Origin: JBBRGK01 sp036741355 | GTDB lineage: Bacteria; Chloroflexota; Dehalococcoidia; CAUJGQ01 | DNA: 64,000 nucleotides | Assembly: GCA_036741355.1 (NCBI GenBank) | Contig: DAINSK010000014.1 | Location: 1-64,000, forward strand | Direction: 5' to 3' | Shown here: in pieces, positions 54,387 to 63,292 of the stretch | Layout of the letters: each line of letters opens with the position of its first letter | How positions within the stretch are numbered: the first letter of the stretch is position 1 | The notes under the pieces: model-generated | Told to the model about the DNA's origin: nothing | The model's database searches: none | What the model saw: the letters and a program-made list of their open reading frames with translations, nothing else | Position numbers and translations under genes: made by a program

Positions 54387-54986
54387 TCAACCGCGCAGTA
54401 TGTCGAGGGCGCGGAGTGCCTGGGTAACACGTTCTTCGTCGCCGACCTGGCCCGGTAACGAGACGCGGGCGAGGGCCATCCCTGCTTCGGCGGCGCTGTA
54501 GCCGAGCGAGACGAGAACGTCCAGTGCCGGGTCGATGGAGCCGCCGGTCGCAGGGAATGCTGGTATATCTGCACCCGAAGGGTTTAGCTTTCCTTGAAGC
54601 TCCAGAATAAGCCGGTCGGCGGTTCTTCGACCGATGCCTTTAACGCGCGTGAGGGCCGTCGCATCCCGTCGCTCGACGACCGCACTCAGTTCGCCTGGAG
54701 AGAACTGCGTCAGGAACGACAGAGCGCTGCGCGGCCCGATGCCGGTTACGCCAAGGAGACGGGCAAAGGTGTCTTTCTCTTCGGGCGTCAGAAAGCCGTA
54801 GAGCTGAAGCGCCTCCTCGCGCACGTACATGTAGGTGAACAGCGTCACCTGATCGCCCGCGGCACCGATTCGCGCCAGCGTGCTGCCCGGGACGTTTACT
54901 TCGTAGCCCACGCCACCAACGTCTACGACGACGTTGTCGCGGCCCTTCTCTTCAACAATGCCGCGCAGACGCGCGATGTAGCTCAT
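54387..54986 (-). CDS. ruvA: Holliday junction branch migration protein RuvA
   Basis: Junction-binding tetramer subunit of 199 residues. The OB-fold (MSYIARLRGIVEE...) is followed by helix-hairpin-helix motifs in LLGVTGIGPRSAL and VKGIGRRTADRLI, and a C-terminal RuvB-binding domain (ALDVLVSLGYSAAEA). It is the last gene of the yebC-ruvC-ruvA group; ruvB is not adjacent. Confidence 0.96.
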   Translation of the reverse strand: MSYIARLRGIVEEKGRDNVVVDVGGVGYEVNVPGSTLARIGAAGDQVTLFTYMYVREEALQLYGFLTPEEKDTFARLLGVTGIGPRSALSFLTQFSPGELSAVVERRDATALTRVKGIGRRTADRLILELQGKLNPSGADIPAFPATGGSIDPALDVLVSLGYSAAEAGMALARVSLPGQVGDEERVTQALRALDILRG

Positions 54987-55042
54987 TGCGCAGGAACTCC
55001 CTTTGGGCGAGCGTAGCCTCGTCTAAAGACCGTGACCCGGAG

Positions 55043-55549
55043 TCAGTGCATACGTTCCAGGGCGCGCATGCGCCGGTTCGCGTAATGACAGATCGCGATC
55101 GCAAGCGCGTCGGCGGCGTCCGCGGGCGTGGGGAGCGACGGCAGCCCAAGCTGCAAGCGCACGTTCTCCTGAATCTGATGTTTGTCGCTGCGTCCGTACC
55201 CGGAGACGCACTGCTTCACTTCCGCCGGCGTGTACTGAAAGACGGTGATGTGTTCCTCTGCCGCGGCCAGCATAGCGGCCGCGCGGGCCTCCCCGATCGC
55301 GAACGCTGACCGAATGTTGACGGCTACAAAAGGAAGCTCAATTGCCAGCTCTTGCGCGTTGAAGCGTCGGATGGCAGCCCGAATACCCCAATAAATCGTG
55401 TGCAGCCGCGCCTCTATGGCCACGCGCGAATCGGTCTTGATGTGGCCGTAATCCAGAGCTTGCGTGCGAGCCGGCGTGCACACCACGGCACCGTAGCCGG
55501 TGATGCGGAGACCGGGGTCGACACCAAGAATAACGACCTCCCCGTTCAT
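55043..55549 (-). CDS. ruvC: Holliday junction resolvase RuvC
   Basis: Endonuclease of about 168 residues that resolves four-way junctions. Acidic residues are in ILGVDPGLRITGYG, AIELPFVAVN and the C-terminal DAADALAIAICH. The ATG at 55549 gives the usual N-terminus. A GTG at 55579, ten bases after the yebC stop, would add ten residues and is a possible alternative. Confidence 0.95.
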   Translation of the reverse strand: MNGEVVILGVDPGLRITGYGAVVCTPARTQALDYGHIKTDSRVAIEARLHTIYWGIRAAIRRFNAQELAIELPFVAVNIRSAFAIGEARAAAMLAAAEEHITVFQYTPAEVKQCVSGYGRSDKHQIQENVRLQLGLPSLPTPADAADALAIAICHYANRRMRALERMH

Positions 55550-55589
55550 GTCGGGAAGGCCGTTGGCAGGTGTACTCACGTCCGACCGC

Positions 55590-56339
55590 TCAGGCGTTGT
55601 AGGCCTCCATCGCAGACTCGGCGAAATCGGCATTCGTGTAGACGTTCTGGACGTCGTCGTCGGCCTCTAACTTATCGAGCAGCTTTAGCGCCTGGATGCT
55701 CTTTGCCTCGTCGAGCTCAACGGTGTTTTCAGGGACCAATTGAAGGTCGGATGCGGTTACTTCGTAGCCGGCGTCAGTGAGCCCGCGTCGCACTGCTTCA
55801 ACGCTTCCGCGTTCGGTGTACACGATCACTTCGCTATCTTCCGACCGCACGTCCTCGGCGCCGGCATCGATCGCCGCAAGCTCAATATCGTCGGAATCCT
55901 TGCCCCTGGCGTCGACCCTGACCACACCACGCGCGACGAACTGCCACGCAACCGAGCCGGTTTCACCGAGGTTGCCTCCGCCCCGGTCGAACGTCGAACG
56001 GATGCTCGCCGCCGTACGGTTGCGGTTGTCGGTCATGGCCTCGACCATGATCGCGATCCCGCCGGGGCCGTAGCCCTCGTACGCGATCTCCTCGAGCTCA
56101 GCTCCCTCACCGCCGCCGGCGGCGCGCTTGATTGCGCGATCGATCGTGTCCGCGGGCATGTTCGCTTCACGCGCGCGCTGGACGGCCAGGCGCAAGCGAA
56201 AATTTGCGGTCGGGTCGCCACCGCCCTGCTTCGCGGCTACGACGATCTCGCGGCCAAGCTTGGTGAAGACCGCGCCGCGACGAACGTCCGTGACACCCTT
56301 TTGCCGCTTGATCTGTGACCACTTGGAGTGACCGGACAC
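55590..56339 (-). CDS. YebC/PmpR-family protein (TACO1-like)
   Basis: A 249-residue protein of a very conserved family, variously described as a transcriptional regulator or a factor easing translation of proline stretches. The N-terminus MSGHSKWSQIKRQKGVTD and the segment EGYGPGGIAIMVEAMTDNRNR are characteristic. It is first in the ruvC-ruvA group, as in many bacteria. The surface protein at 10084, with its long proline run, shows such stretches exist in this genome. The 200 bp upstream to the rhodanese gene contain no other gene. Confidence 0.94.
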   Translation of the reverse strand: MSGHSKWSQIKRQKGVTDVRRGAVFTKLGREIVVAAKQGGGDPTANFRLRLAVQRAREANMPADTIDRAIKRAAGGGEGAELEEIAYEGYGPGGIAIMVEAMTDNRNRTAASIRSTFDRGGGNLGETGSVAWQFVARGVVRVDARGKDSDDIELAAIDAGAEDVRSEDSEVIVYTERGSVEAVRRGLTDAGYEVTASDLQLVPENTVELDEAKSIQALKLLDKLEADDDVQNVYTNADFAESAMEAYNA

Positions 56340-56541
56340 TTCTCGCCTTCGTTTCCGGATTCAGTCAGTCGATTTTACCACCGCCGTCGAAAGGGGGTCA
56401 AAATGCCGTGGCATATCTTGCCCACTGGTCCGCTGGCCGCAAGCGGCCTGCGCGATGCGCCGCTGAGCGGTGTTAGACTGATATGTCGGCACACGCGATT
56501 CTTGGCAGACAGCATGAGTAAGGCGAAGAAAGGAAACATCC

Positions 56542-57435
56542 ATGGCGGCGCCACAGGTCAAGCCCATCGAGCAGCGCGGCTATGTCCATCCGGAAGTTCT
56601 GGTCTCCACCGACTACGTGGCCCAGCATTTGGAGGACCGTGGCATTCGGATCCTGGAGGTCAACGAAGATATCCTCCTCTACGACACCGGCCATATCCCA
56701 AACGCGGTCAAGATCGACTGGCAGCAGCACTTGAACGACCCTGTCCGCCGCGACTTTATCGGCTCGGAGCGCTTTGCCAAGCTCATGGACGAGATCGGCG
56801 TCGGCAACGACACGACCGTCGTTTTCTACGGCGACCGCAACAACTGGTGGGCCTGCTACGCCTACTGGATCTTCCAACTCAACGGCCACGACAAGGTCAA
56901 GGTTATGGACGGCGGTCGCAAGAAGTGGATCGACGAGGGCCGCGAACTGACCAAAGAAGTGCCGCGCTACTCAAGCACCGGCTACAAGGCGCAGCGGCCC
57001 AAGCCGGGGATCCGTGCCTTCCGCGACGACGTCCTCGGGCACATCGGCGGACGGCAGCCCAAGCCGAACGCCGACAAGCCGCTGGTAGACGTGCGCTCAC
57101 CTCAGGAGTACAGCGGTGAGCTGATGCACATGCCGGATTACCCGCAGGAGGGAACACTGCGCGGCGGCCACATCCCCGGCGCCAAGAGCATCCCCTGGGC
57201 GCGGGCGGTGGACGCCGACACTGCGACCTTCAAATCGGCAGACGAGCTGAAGCAGATCTACGGTGATCAGGGTGTGACGCCTGATAAGGACGTTATCGCC
57301 TATTGCCGCATCGGTGAGCGATCATCGCATACCTGGTTCGTGCTGCACGAGCTTCTGGGCTACCCGAAGGTGCGCAACTACGACGGTTCCTGGACCGAGT
57401 GGGGCAACGCCGTAGCGCTGCCGATCGAACGCTGA
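56542..57435 (+). CDS. Two-domain rhodanese, thiosulfate/3-mercaptopyruvate sulfurtransferase
   Basis: A 297-residue sulfurtransferase with tandem rhodanese domains. The N-terminal one (about 18-135) is inactive. The C-terminal one (about 165-295) has the active-site loop CRIGERS in VIAYCRIGERSSHTW. The six-residue loop with basic and serine residues is nearer to thiosulfate sulfurtransferase, but substrate cannot be fixed. No signal peptide. An AAAGGAAA sequence precedes the ATG. It converges with panC. Confidence 0.92.
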   Translation: MAAPQVKPIEQRGYVHPEVLVSTDYVAQHLEDRGIRILEVNEDILLYDTGHIPNAVKIDWQQHLNDPVRRDFIGSERFAKLMDEIGVGNDTTVVFYGDRNNWWACYAYWIFQLNGHDKVKVMDGGRKKWIDEGRELTKEVPRYSSTGYKAQRPKPGIRAFRDDVLGHIGGRQPKPNADKPLVDVRSPQEYSGELMHMPDYPQEGTLRGGHIPGAKSIPWARAVDADTATFKSADELKQIYGDQGVTPDKDVIAYCRIGERSSHTWFVLHELLGYPKVRNYDGSWTEWGNAVALPIER

Positions 57436-57515
57436 CCTGAGCCGAGGAGTCGGGATACCGTGCGCGTATTCCGACCGCCCGGTCGGAGAAACGTCCTGTG
57501 TCGAATCCTTTGTGG

Positions 57516-58373
57516 TTATCTGGCAACAGCCGTAACGCTTGCGCCCAAGGACACGTTGTCGATCAGCCGCGTTTTGCCGATGCGGACCGCAAGACTGACC
57601 AGAGCGCCGGTGTCCGCGGCTTCCAACTCGTCCAGCGTTTCGCCGTCGGCAACGCTGACGTATTCCAGTGACGCCAGGGGCTGAGCGTTTATCAACGCTT
57701 CGGCTAGGCCCCGAAGTTGGCGGGCGTCGGTAACACCTGAGTGCAATGCCTCCGCTACACGCCGAAGGGCCTGAGACAGCACCAGAGCCGCCTGGCGTTC
57801 GCGGTCGCTCAGGTAGGCGTTACGGCTGCTCATCGCCAGCCCGTCGGCCTCACGGACGATGGGCAGCCCGATGACGTTCACCGGCACGTTCAGGTCGCGC
57901 ACCATCTGTTTGATAACGCGAAGCTGCTGTGCGTCCTTTTGACCAAAGTAGGCGCGGTCCGGGGCGATGATGTTGAGCAGCTTCAACACGACCGTGGCGA
58001 CGCCACGGAAGTGGCCCGGACGCGAGGACCCCTCTAGCCGGTTGGCAATTCCTCCCGGGTCGACCCAGGTGTCGAAGTCCGGAGGATATACCTCCGCGGC
58101 CTCGGGCGTGAACACCAGGTCAACGCCCGTCTGCTCGAGCAATCGCAGGTCTCCGTCCAGGTCACGCGGATAGCTGGCGAGATCCTCCCGCGGGCCGAAC
58201 TGGGTCGGGTTGACAAAGATCGTCACCGCCACATGGTCGTTCTCGGCGCGGGCACGGTCCACCAGGCTGATGTGGCCCTCGTGCAGGTAGCCCATCGTCG
58301 GTACAACGCCGACCGATCCTGAGAGCGAACGCCGCCAGGCACGAACGCCGTCGATGCGGGGCTCGACGATCAC
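57516..58373 (-). CDS. panC: Pantothenate synthetase
   Basis: Joins pantoate and beta-alanine with ATP; 285 residues. The HIGH-type motif MGYLHEGHISLV, FVNPTQFGP, and KDAQQLRVIKQMVRDL with SSRNAYLS are diagnostic. The GTG at 58373 is chosen because it overlaps the panB stop in GTGA; the frame extends 18 codons further into panB. Confidence 0.96.
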   Translation of the reverse strand: MIVEPRIDGVRAWRRSLSGSVGVVPTMGYLHEGHISLVDRARAENDHVAVTIFVNPTQFGPREDLASYPRDLDGDLRLLEQTGVDLVFTPEAAEVYPPDFDTWVDPGGIANRLEGSSRPGHFRGVATVVLKLLNIIAPDRAYFGQKDAQQLRVIKQMVRDLNVPVNVIGLPIVREADGLAMSSRNAYLSDRERQAALVLSQALRRVAEALHSGVTDARQLRGLAEALINAQPLASLEYVSVADGETLDELEAADTGALVSLAVRIGKTRLIDNVSLGASVTAVAR

Positions 58374-59260
58374 GCCTTGCTGGCCTCCATCTCCCGAACG
58401 GAGCCCCCGCCGTACGGCGTCACGCACTCGCCGCCTTCAAGCGCCTTGCGGGCCTTATCGAGACCGAAGCTCTCTTTGGCGGTCGGGAACTCGCAGGCCT
58501 TCACCTGGTCGATGTATGCCTTCACGGCGCCATCGATGGTTGGGGCGAGGTCCGCGAACCGGCGCGCGTGTCGTGGAAGAAAGTCCGGAAACAACCCCAA
58601 GAAGTCGTGCACGACCTGGACCTGGCCGTCGCAATAGGGGCCGGCGCCGATTCCGATCGTCGGTACGCCAATCTTGTCCGTCACCATCTTGGCGACATAT
58701 GCAGGGATAGTTTCGAGCACGATTGCAAACGCGCCCGCGCGCTCGAGGGCGGCAGCGTCGTTGATCAGCTTGACTGCCGCGGCCGGCGTCTTGCCCTGAA
58801 CTCGGTAGCCACCAAGTTGATTGACAGATTGCGGCGTGAGTCCAAGGTGGCCCATCACGGGAATACCGGCATCAACCATGCGCCGCACCGTGCCGGCGAC
58901 CGGTTCGCCCCCCTCGAGCTTGACCGCCGTCGCCCCCGTTTCTTTCAACAGGCGGCCGGCGTTGCGGAGCGCGTCCTCCGTCGAGATCTGGTAGCTCATG
59001 AATGGCATGTCAACGACGATGATCGCGCGCTCCGTGCCCCGCACGACCGCTTTCCCATGGTGGATCATGTCCTCCATGGTCACCGGCAACGTGGAGTCGT
59101 AGCCGAGCACAACCATACCCAGCGAGTCGCCGACCAGCATGATCGGCACGCCGGCTGCCTCGAGCAGTTTGGCGGTCGGGTAGTCATACGCGGTAAGCAT
59201 GGGAATCTTCTCCCCACGCTCCTTCATTGCCTTTAGTTCATTAATCGAAAGTCGAGTCAC
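58370..59260 (-). CDS. panB: 3-methyl-2-oxobutanoate hydroxymethyltransferase
   Basis: First step of pantothenate synthesis, making ketopantoate from 2-oxoisovalerate; 296 residues. MLTAYDYPTAKLLEAAGV, LVGDSLGMVVLGYDSTLPVT, VKLEGG and GIGAG are family markers. The start GTG at 59260 lies inside the end of the upstream DUF2520 gene (20-nt overlap) once the assembly gap is closed. It is coupled to panC by GTGA. Confidence 0.96.
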   Translation of the reverse strand: MTRLSINELKAMKERGEKIPMLTAYDYPTAKLLEAAGVPIMLVGDSLGMVVLGYDSTLPVTMEDMIHHGKAVVRGTERAIIVVDMPFMSYQISTEDALRNAGRLLKETGATAVKLEGGEPVAGTVRRMVDAGIPVMGHLGLTPQSVNQLGGYRVQGKTPAAAVKLINDAAALERAGAFAIVLETIPAYVAKMVTDKIGVPTIGIGAGPYCDGQVQVVHDFLGLFPDFLPRHARRFADLAPTIDGAVKAYIDQVKACEFPTAKESFGLDKARKALEGGECVTPYGGGSVREMEASKA

Positions 59261-60328
59261 AGTTGCACCCCCATTTCAACCCCAACAACGTCTGTCGGAC
59301 TTCATTGCTCAATTCCTCGCGTTGAAGCGCCAACCCGGCGGTCGCCCTCGCAAGAACGTCGTACAGTNNNNNNNNNNNNNNNNNNNNNNNNNNNNNNNNN
59401 NNNNNNNNNNNNNNNNNNNNNNNNNNNNNNNNNNNNNNNNNNNNNNNNNNNNNNNNNNNNNNNNNNNTTCCTCGCGTTGAAGCGCCAACCCGGCGGTCGC
59501 CCTCGCAAGAACGTCGTACAGTTCTAAAAACTCGGTGTCCCGAAGGGCGCGGCGATGTGCTGCCACCGTGCCGAGGTCGCCCCGAACGATCGGGCCGGTG
59601 AGCGCATCCGGCAGACCCGACCGTTCCAGGTTGTCCACGGTGCCGTGGAGGAGCGGCACCAATGCGGCCAAGCCTTCTTGTCGAGTTAGTCCCAGAGAAC
59701 CGAGGAGTGAGACCGCAACTGCCGTAAGCGCCACCGTGTAATTACCTGCCATCACCGCCGCGGCGTGGTAGAGCGGTCGCGCCTCCTCGGGTACATCGAT
59801 GAGCACTCCCCCCAGCCCTGCAACGAGCGATGTGAAGAACCCCCGCGCTTCGCCTGGTCCCGTAAAAGCGAACCGGGTTCCAGTCGGAATGGGCGCGCCG
59901 CCCTCACGAGGAAGCGTGCAGAGCGGATGCAACGCGACGGCCGTCGCTCCCTGCCGCCGGGCAGCGGCGAGCGCGACTGTGCCGAGCACCCCGCTGCAGT
60001 GAACGGCTATTTGCCCCGGTCGCCAGTCCAATGAGGCGGCCAGCGTTTCGATGGACCCGTCTGAGACAGTCAAAAGAACGACGTCGCACAGATCGACGAC
60101 CTCCTGGGCCGAGCCAGTAACGGTTGCCGATTCTAACTGTTCGGAGATGCGCTGGGACGAGTTGAGGTTACGTGAGTAAACCGCTGCGACATGATTGCCG
60201 GCGGCAGCGAGCGCCAGAGAAAGTGCCGCACCGACCGCTCCCAGGCCAATCAGGCCAATTGAGGGCGTCGACGGTAAGAGTTCCTCTGATTCGGACAGAA
60301 GAGGCGGGTTCGCGAGTATTGGCGTCAT
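59241..60328 (-). CDS. Rossmann-like and DUF2520 domain protein, candidate ketopantoate reductase
   Basis: The N-terminal Rossmann domain (SIGLIGLGAVGAALSLAL, about residue 23) resembles NADP-binding 6-phosphogluconate/ketopantoate reductases, and the C-terminal part has the DUF2520 all-helical character (GNYTVALTAVAVSLLGSLGL). The frame is interrupted by 100 N and a duplicated 55 bp. Removing one copy plus the N restores one open frame of 310 residues ending at 59241. It heads an operon with panB and panC. No classical panE is nearby, so a ketopantoate reductase role is an attractive inference. Confidence 0.8.
59368..59467. other. Assembly gap of 100 N flanked by an identical 55-bp sequence
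   Basis: Bases 59313-59367 and 59468-59522 are identical over 55 bp on either side of 100 N. Collapsing them restores the reading frame of the DUF2520 gene through to an overlap with panB, which independently supports a spurious gap. Confidence 0.95.
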
Positions 60329-60435
60329 CTGGGCCCCGTCTCGGTCACATAGGATCCAAGCGGTTCGTTGGTCGGACTACCCGTTGCTTGCTACCGGCGC
60401 CGCTCACCGCCACAAACGTGGTCGGCTGCTCGTTC

Positions 60436-60463
60436 AGGATACCAGCGTGGCAAAGCGTGTCAA
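60436..60463 (-). promoter_or_regulatory. Promoter of the DUF2520-panB-panC operon
   Basis: On the minus strand TTGACA (60463-60458), a 16-bp spacer and an extended TGGTATCCT -10 (60441-60436). Transcription would begin near 60429, giving a leader of about 100 nt before the ATG at 60328, which holds no recognised riboswitch. Confidence 0.72.
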
Positions 60464-60480
60464 GAATGAATTTTGACGAG

Positions 60481-61497
60481 TTAGGCGTGGCCATCCGAGA
60501 CCACCGGCACGCCTGCCAGGCTTGTCGCACACTCTACGGCACGAACGATACTGCGCGCCACGGCGCGGGCGCCAAGGGCGCCGATGGCGAGCAGGTCAGG
60601 CTTATTCTCCGATCCCGTTTCGTTCCCGGTAGAAATCGCGAAGACGATGTCACCGTCGCCGGGCGAGTGCGACGGTTCGATCGCGCGTGCGAGACCGCCG
60701 TGCGCCATCTCCGCCACACGGATCAACTGGTCTCGGGCGAGCGTTGCCGTCGTCGCCACCACCACGAGCGTCGTGCTCGTGAACTCGGACGTGGCGCGGC
60801 TGCCGCGTCGTCGTAAGAGCTCCACCGCCGTTTCAACGCCTCCGGTCGGGTCGGGTCGGGGCACCGCGATCAGCGCGCCGGTTTCTGGATCGCGAATGTC
60901 GCCGTACGCATTTACGGCGGCCAGCGCGGCGACGACCGTACCGTCGTGCAGCCGTTCCGATGCTGTGCCTATTCCCCCCTTGATCGCGCGGTCGATGCCT
61001 CCGGCCTTAGCGACGGTTGCGCCCGTTCCGGCACCTACACTTCCCTCGCGAACCCTCCTGACTGCCGAAAGGCAGGCCTTATACCCATCAGCTTCTCCGG
61101 GCCTGACCTTCGCGCTCCCGATACCCAGGTCGAACAGAACCGCGCCAACCACGATCGGCACGCGGCCGTGGCGGGTCTCAAAACCGATGTTCTGTTCCTC
61201 GAGGTAGCGCATGACGCCGCCGGCCGCGTTCAGTCCGAAGGCGCTGCCGCCGGTCAGCAGAATTGCGTGGATGCGTTGAACGAGGTTGCCGGGGCGAAGC
61301 ACGTCAGTCTCACGGGTGCCGGGTGCGCCGCCTCGGACCGCGACCGCGGCAGCAACGCCGTCGGGAGGGGCCAGAATCACCGTACAACCGGTGGCTGCCC
61401 GCGAATTGGTCCAGTGTCCGACCCGCAGGCCGGGCACGTCGGCAAAGCTGTCGCGGCCCGATAACGCGGGTCCGCGCCGCTGCGCGCTTTTTCGCAT
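60481..61497 (-). CDS. P1-family peptidase (DmpA/BapA-like)
   Basis: N-terminal-nucleophile aminopeptidase homologue of about 338 residues. Family blocks are DVPGLRVGHWTN near the start, GSAFGLNAAGGVMRYLEE, GSVGAGTGATVAKAGG and the self-cleavage region FTSTTLVVVATTATL. Relatives usually have Asn before the nucleophile Thr/Ser, where this protein has Ser. If correctly aligned, that may alter maturation. The ATG at 61497 is favoured over a GTG 21 codons upstream, though neither has a strong ribosome-binding site. Substrate unknown. Confidence 0.87.
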   Translation of the reverse strand: MRKSAQRRGPALSGRDSFADVPGLRVGHWTNSRAATGCTVILAPPDGVAAAVAVRGGAPGTRETDVLRPGNLVQRIHAILLTGGSAFGLNAAGGVMRYLEEQNIGFETRHGRVPIVVGAVLFDLGIGSAKVRPGEADGYKACLSAVRRVREGSVGAGTGATVAKAGGIDRAIKGGIGTASERLHDGTVVAALAAVNAYGDIRDPETGALIAVPRPDPTGGVETAVELLRRRGSRATSEFTSTTLVVVATTATLARDQLIRVAEMAHGGLARAIEPSHSPGDGDIVFAISTGNETGSENKPDLLAIGALGARAVARSIVRAVECATSLAGVPVVSDGHA

Positions 61498-61580
61498 TGC
61501 ATATTGCTCGCGCGATTTCGGGCTGAAAGTTCCGGTCGCCCGACCAGCATACGCCCTCACGTTGCAGCCCGGCGACCTGC

Positions 61581-62435
61581 TCAGCCGTCGCGAAAGCCGT
61601 GCTCGAACTGCTCGGGCCCGTGCAGCGACACGAAAGCAAAAATCACGTTGCGCGTCAGGCGAGTCATCGTGTCGATCCCGTCGACGACGGCGCCGAGCGT
61701 CATCTCATCAGTGTTGAGCAGATTGATTTCGACGCCGGAGCGCTCGCGGTTCAGCGCCAGCGTTGCGATCTGGCCGGGGATCAGCCGCGTTCCGCATAGC
61801 CAGTTCGTCTGGTCGGCGAGCGCCATCGGACCGCCGAGCCGGCGCGCTGCGCTCACCAGAGCCTGTTCGCCGACAACCTGGAAGGCTAGCACCCGATCGA
61901 GGTCGGCGAGCGCCTCCGCCAACGCCGCGGCGACCTGTCCGCGCTCGCGCGTGTCCAATCCCGCAGCAAGCACTCGCACCTGCTCTGGTTGCGGCAGCCC
62001 GAATGCGTAGAGAATTTCGGCCGGACCCTTACTCGCGAGGTCGTTAAAGAAGACCATCGCCGCGGCCACGTCAAGCTCGAACCCGAGCACGCCTTTGACA
62101 ATTGGGACGGCACGGCGATTCAACAGCGCATGATACAAGCCGAGAAAGTCCGTAGCCGCCGCCACGAACTGCTCATACACCGTCATCGCCAGGAGCTTGC
62201 GATCGGCGACATCGCTGATAACCAGTTGGCGCAGGCAAGCCTCGGCGACGACAAGCCGGCCGCGGGCGCCAAAGCGCGCGTAGTTGTCGAGAAATTCGGC
62301 ATCCAGGCTGCGCAAATATCGATCGGCGCACCGCACACAACCGCGGCCGCCGGCATCCGGCGATGGATCGGCGACGGGCCGCCCGCACTCTTCGCAGACC
62401 GCCGTCGCGATGTCGTGACCGACCCTTTGCGTCAT
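61581..62435 (-). CDS. Hypothetical protein with N-terminal zinc ribbon, coupled to mutM
   Basis: A 284-residue protein of no recognised family. Cys14/Cys17 and Cys33/Cys36 form a likely zinc ribbon, followed by an alpha-helical body (LDAEFLDNYARFG..., VAEACLRQLVISDVADRKLLA) and a C-terminal region of mixed structure ending HGPEQFEHGF. Its ATG overlaps the mutM stop (ATGA), so it is translated with the glycosylase and downstream of polA. A repair-related or tRNA-related role is possible only from position. Confidence 0.7.
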   Translation of the reverse strand: MTQRVGHDIATAVCEECGRPVADPSPDAGGRGCVRCADRYLRSLDAEFLDNYARFGARGRLVVAEACLRQLVISDVADRKLLAMTVYEQFVAAATDFLGLYHALLNRRAVPIVKGVLGFELDVAAAMVFFNDLASKGPAEILYAFGLPQPEQVRVLAAGLDTRERGQVAAALAEALADLDRVLAFQVVGEQALVSAARRLGGPMALADQTNWLCGTRLIPGQIATLALNRERSGVEINLLNTDEMTLGAVVDGIDTMTRLTRNVIFAFVSLHGPEQFEHGFRDG

Positions 62436-63274
62436 GCTTTCAATGCCTCTGGAGGCGCCGGTTGACAGTGTGGACAGTAATGGGTACCGCGGCCACCGAT
62501 GACGATGCGCTCAATCGCTGTGCCACAGCGATAGCATGGCTCGCCACGCCGTTGGTAGACGCGTAGATGCTCACGGTTGCGACCCTCCTGGCCATACGCG
62601 TTCACAAAATCACGCATCGTCGTACCGAAGTTACTGATGCCGCTTCTGAGCACTCGGGTTATGGCGCCGTGCAATGTCTGAAGCTCTTCTGTTGTGAGCG
62701 TCCCCGCGCGTCGGCTCGGATGAATGCCGGCGTCGTGGAGCGCCTCGTCCACATAGATATTACCCAGGCCGGCTACTCGCCGTTGGTCCAGCAATACCGA
62801 CTTGATCGGAGCCTTTCGTCCCCTGGCCGCGGCTCCCAACGCATCTGGCGTGAACGTATCTTCAAGCGGTTCCGGCCCCAGTTTGCGGTCGATTTCGCTC
62901 GCATCTTCGGAGATCTGCCAAGTGCCAAAGCGGCGCGCATCGCGCCAGCGGAGCTCGTTGCCGTCGTCGAGGAGAATCGCCGCGCGGAAATATTTTCCTT
63001 CGGCGGCAGTGGCGCGCTCGACCTCGAATCGCCCGGTCATGCGAAGGTGAGCCACGAAGCACCGGCCGTCGTCGAGCGGAAAGATGAGGTACTTGCCACG
63101 CCGGCTTACTGCTTCGAACCGCCTACCAACCAGGTAATCGCGGAACTGGTGCGACGCCACGCCCTGCAACAGCCGCTCGCCCTCCGGCGTAAAGCGCACG
63201 TCACGAATCGTACGACCGACGACGGCGGGCTCGAGGCCGCGCCGGACCGTTTCGACTTCTGGGAGTTCTGGCAT
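62432..63274 (-). CDS. mutM: Formamidopyrimidine-DNA glycosylase
   Basis: Bifunctional glycosylase/AP lyase removing 8-oxoguanine and formamidopyrimidines; 280 residues. MPELPEVETVRRGL gives the catalytic Pro2 and Glu3. The H2TH region includes VAGLGNIYVDEAL, and the C-terminal zinc finger is CYRCGTAIERIVIGGRGTHYCPHC. It follows polA by 18 bp, a common pairing. Confidence 0.97.
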   Translation of the reverse strand: MPELPEVETVRRGLEPAVVGRTIRDVRFTPEGERLLQGVASHQFRDYLVGRRFEAVSRRGKYLIFPLDDGRCFVAHLRMTGRFEVERATAAEGKYFRAAILLDDGNELRWRDARRFGTWQISEDASEIDRKLGPEPLEDTFTPDALGAAARGRKAPIKSVLLDQRRVAGLGNIYVDEALHDAGIHPSRRAGTLTTEELQTLHGAITRVLRSGISNFGTTMRDFVNAYGQEGRNREHLRVYQRRGEPCYRCGTAIERIVIGGRGTHYCPHCQPAPPEALKA

Positions 63275-63292
63275 GGTTACCTGCCGAGCCCG

